64,000 nucleotides of DNA from Polaromonas sp. CG_9.7 (lineage in GTDB: Bacteria; Pseudomonadota; Gammaproteobacteria; Burkholderiales; Burkholderiaceae_C): contig NZ_JADOVG010000001.1 of NCBI RefSeq assembly GCF_015752205.1, forward strand, positions 124,001-188,000. Direction: 5' to 3'. The notes beneath the pieces are model-generated. The model saw nothing but the letters and a program-made list of their open reading frames with translations. It did not search any database and had not been told where the DNA came from. This document shows, one piece after another, positions 63,224-64,000 of the stretch. Made by a program: the position numbers and the translations under genes. Each line of letters starts with the position of its first letter. Position 1 is the first letter of the stretch.

Positions 63224-64000
63224 CTAGCGCAAAACTTGACCGGGTGTGATGGCTCTGGCATCAGCCAGCGTGAAACAGAACATGGCACCGTCATTTACCT
63301 TGCCTTCAGCCCAGACACGGCCGCCGTGTCGGTCAATGACTCGTTTCACGGTGGCCAGGCCAATGCCGGTTCCTGCAAAATCCGAAGGTGAGTGCAGTCG
63401 CTCAAAGGTGCCAAAAAGTTTCTCGGCATAAGCCATGTCAAAGCCGGCGCCGTTGTCCTTGACGAAATAAACGGTTTCGTTGTCTGCGCTTGCCGTGCTG
63501 CCGACCTCAATGTGGGTCAGCTCATGCTTGGACGTGAATTTCCAGGCATTGTTCAGCAAGTTTTGCATCACCACCCCCAAAAGGCGCCGGTCACCCGTGG
63601 CCACCATCGCGTCCTGAATGCATATTTGCGCCTGTCGATGCGGCTCGTGTTCCTGGCACTCCTGCGCGATGCGCCTGGCCATGGTGCTCATATCAACTTC
63701 GCTAAATTGCAGCGTATCGCGCGACAACTGGGCCAGTGCAAGCAGGCCATCGATCAGTTCACCCATATGCCGCACGCCGGAGCGGATCCGGTCCATGTAA
63801 TGCTTTCCTTTTTCGCCCGCCTTGTCGGCAACCGCCCGCTCCAGCAAATGGCTGAATCCGTCAATCGTTTTCAAAGGTGCTCGAAGGTCGTGTGACACCG
63901 AATAGGAGAACGCCTCCAGCGCCTGGTTTGCGGCTTCAAGCTGGAGAGTGCGCTGGTGTACCCGGTCTTCCAATTCGCTGTTGAGCAAAAGAATTTCGTC
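63224..64000 (-). CDS. Histidine kinase, N-terminus outside window (partial)
   Basis: The frame is open from the stop at 63224 to the right edge. Visible: a coiled-coil linker (LLNSELEDRVHQRTLQLEAA), HisKA with FSYSVSHDLRAPLKTIDGFS and HATPase with MQNLLNNAWKFTSK, VKDNGAGFDMAYAEKLFGTF and GTGIGLATVKRV. The sensor part lies beyond the window. The pattern resembles bacteriophytochrome-like or PAS-type kinases with ERLHSPSDF. Confidence 0.88.
   Translation of the reverse strand, partial: DEILLLNSELEDRVHQRTLQLEAANQALEAFSYSVSHDLRAPLKTIDGFSHLLERAVADKAGEKGKHYMDRIRSGVRHMGELIDGLLALAQLSRDTLQFSEVDMSTMARRIAQECQEHEPHRQAQICIQDAMVATGDRRLLGVVMQNLLNNAWKFTSKHELTHIEVGSTASADNETVYFVKDNGAGFDMAYAEKLFGTFERLHSPSDFAGTGIGLATVKRVIDRHGGRVWAEGKVNDGAMFCFTLADARAITPGQVLR

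Overview
This 64 kb, GC-rich window looks like the chromosome of a Comamonadaceae betaproteobacterium (Burkholderiales), most likely Polaromonas or a close relative. The reasons are two Bug/TctC-type periplasmic binding proteins, the BMP-type purine transporter next to adenine deaminase, betaproteobacterial small-protein families, and a dispersed intergenic palindrome (GCTATT, short spacer, AATAGCTGC, then TGCGC-rich arm) seen about seven times. No rRNA, tRNA or CRISPR array was recognised. The assignment is by recognition of protein families, without any search.

Layout. 1-6.2 kb: partial TonB-C-like lipoprotein, SMR efflux pump, glycerate kinase, a Bug protein, an unusual CvpA-CAP fusion and a decayed xdhA. 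6.5-12.4 kb: a purine/nucleoside uptake operon (two-domain ATPase, two permeases, BMP lipoprotein) followed by adenine deaminase. 12.5-22.6 kb: a signalling island. An Hpt / hybrid kinase / receiver module is present twice as a tandem duplication, with a damaged IS3 element and an IS5 remnant exactly at the junction. The left copy is a chimera with a GAF-type kinase and scars of deletion. 22.7-26.1 kb: YbfB-type MFS protein, an orphan second BMP protein, and queE-queD. 26.5-32.9 kb: dcd, three small overlapping genes ending in a SOUL protein, DUF2189 membrane protein, yaaA, a three-unit 212-bp repeat block, a hydrolase and queF.

33-42.4 kb: a DUF4331 / lipoprotein / TPR / HupE-UreJ-like operon, a truncated crotonase, and a 1324-residue three-domain protein (glycosidase-like, glycosyltransferase, FAD oxidoreductase/UDP-galactopyranose-mutase-like), which is the most unusual coding sequence here. 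42.5-52 kb: a low-complexity secreted protein, ZIP metal transporter, dinB, second Bug protein, alpha/beta hydrolase, alpha-hydroxy-acid oxidase, pbpC remnant, BCCT transporter. 52-56.4 kb: an ECF sigma/anti-sigma cluster with envelope or secreted proteins (DUF305, Tat-exported beta-propeller, PF03640-type repeat protein) and a plausible ECF promoter. 56.7-57.1 kb: a collapsed hicAB toxin-antitoxin pair. 57.2-64 kb: DegP-type protease with an OmpR/QseC-type two-component system just upstream, a CorA-like protein, and a histidine kinase cut by the window edge.

Themes: purine and 7-deazapurine metabolism (BMP transporters, adenine deaminase, xdhA remnant, QueE, QueD, QueF); envelope stress signalling; and clear genome decay (xdhA, CHASE3 kinase copy, crotonase, pbpC, hicAB, IS3 and IS5 remnants), much of it beside repeats or insertion sequences.
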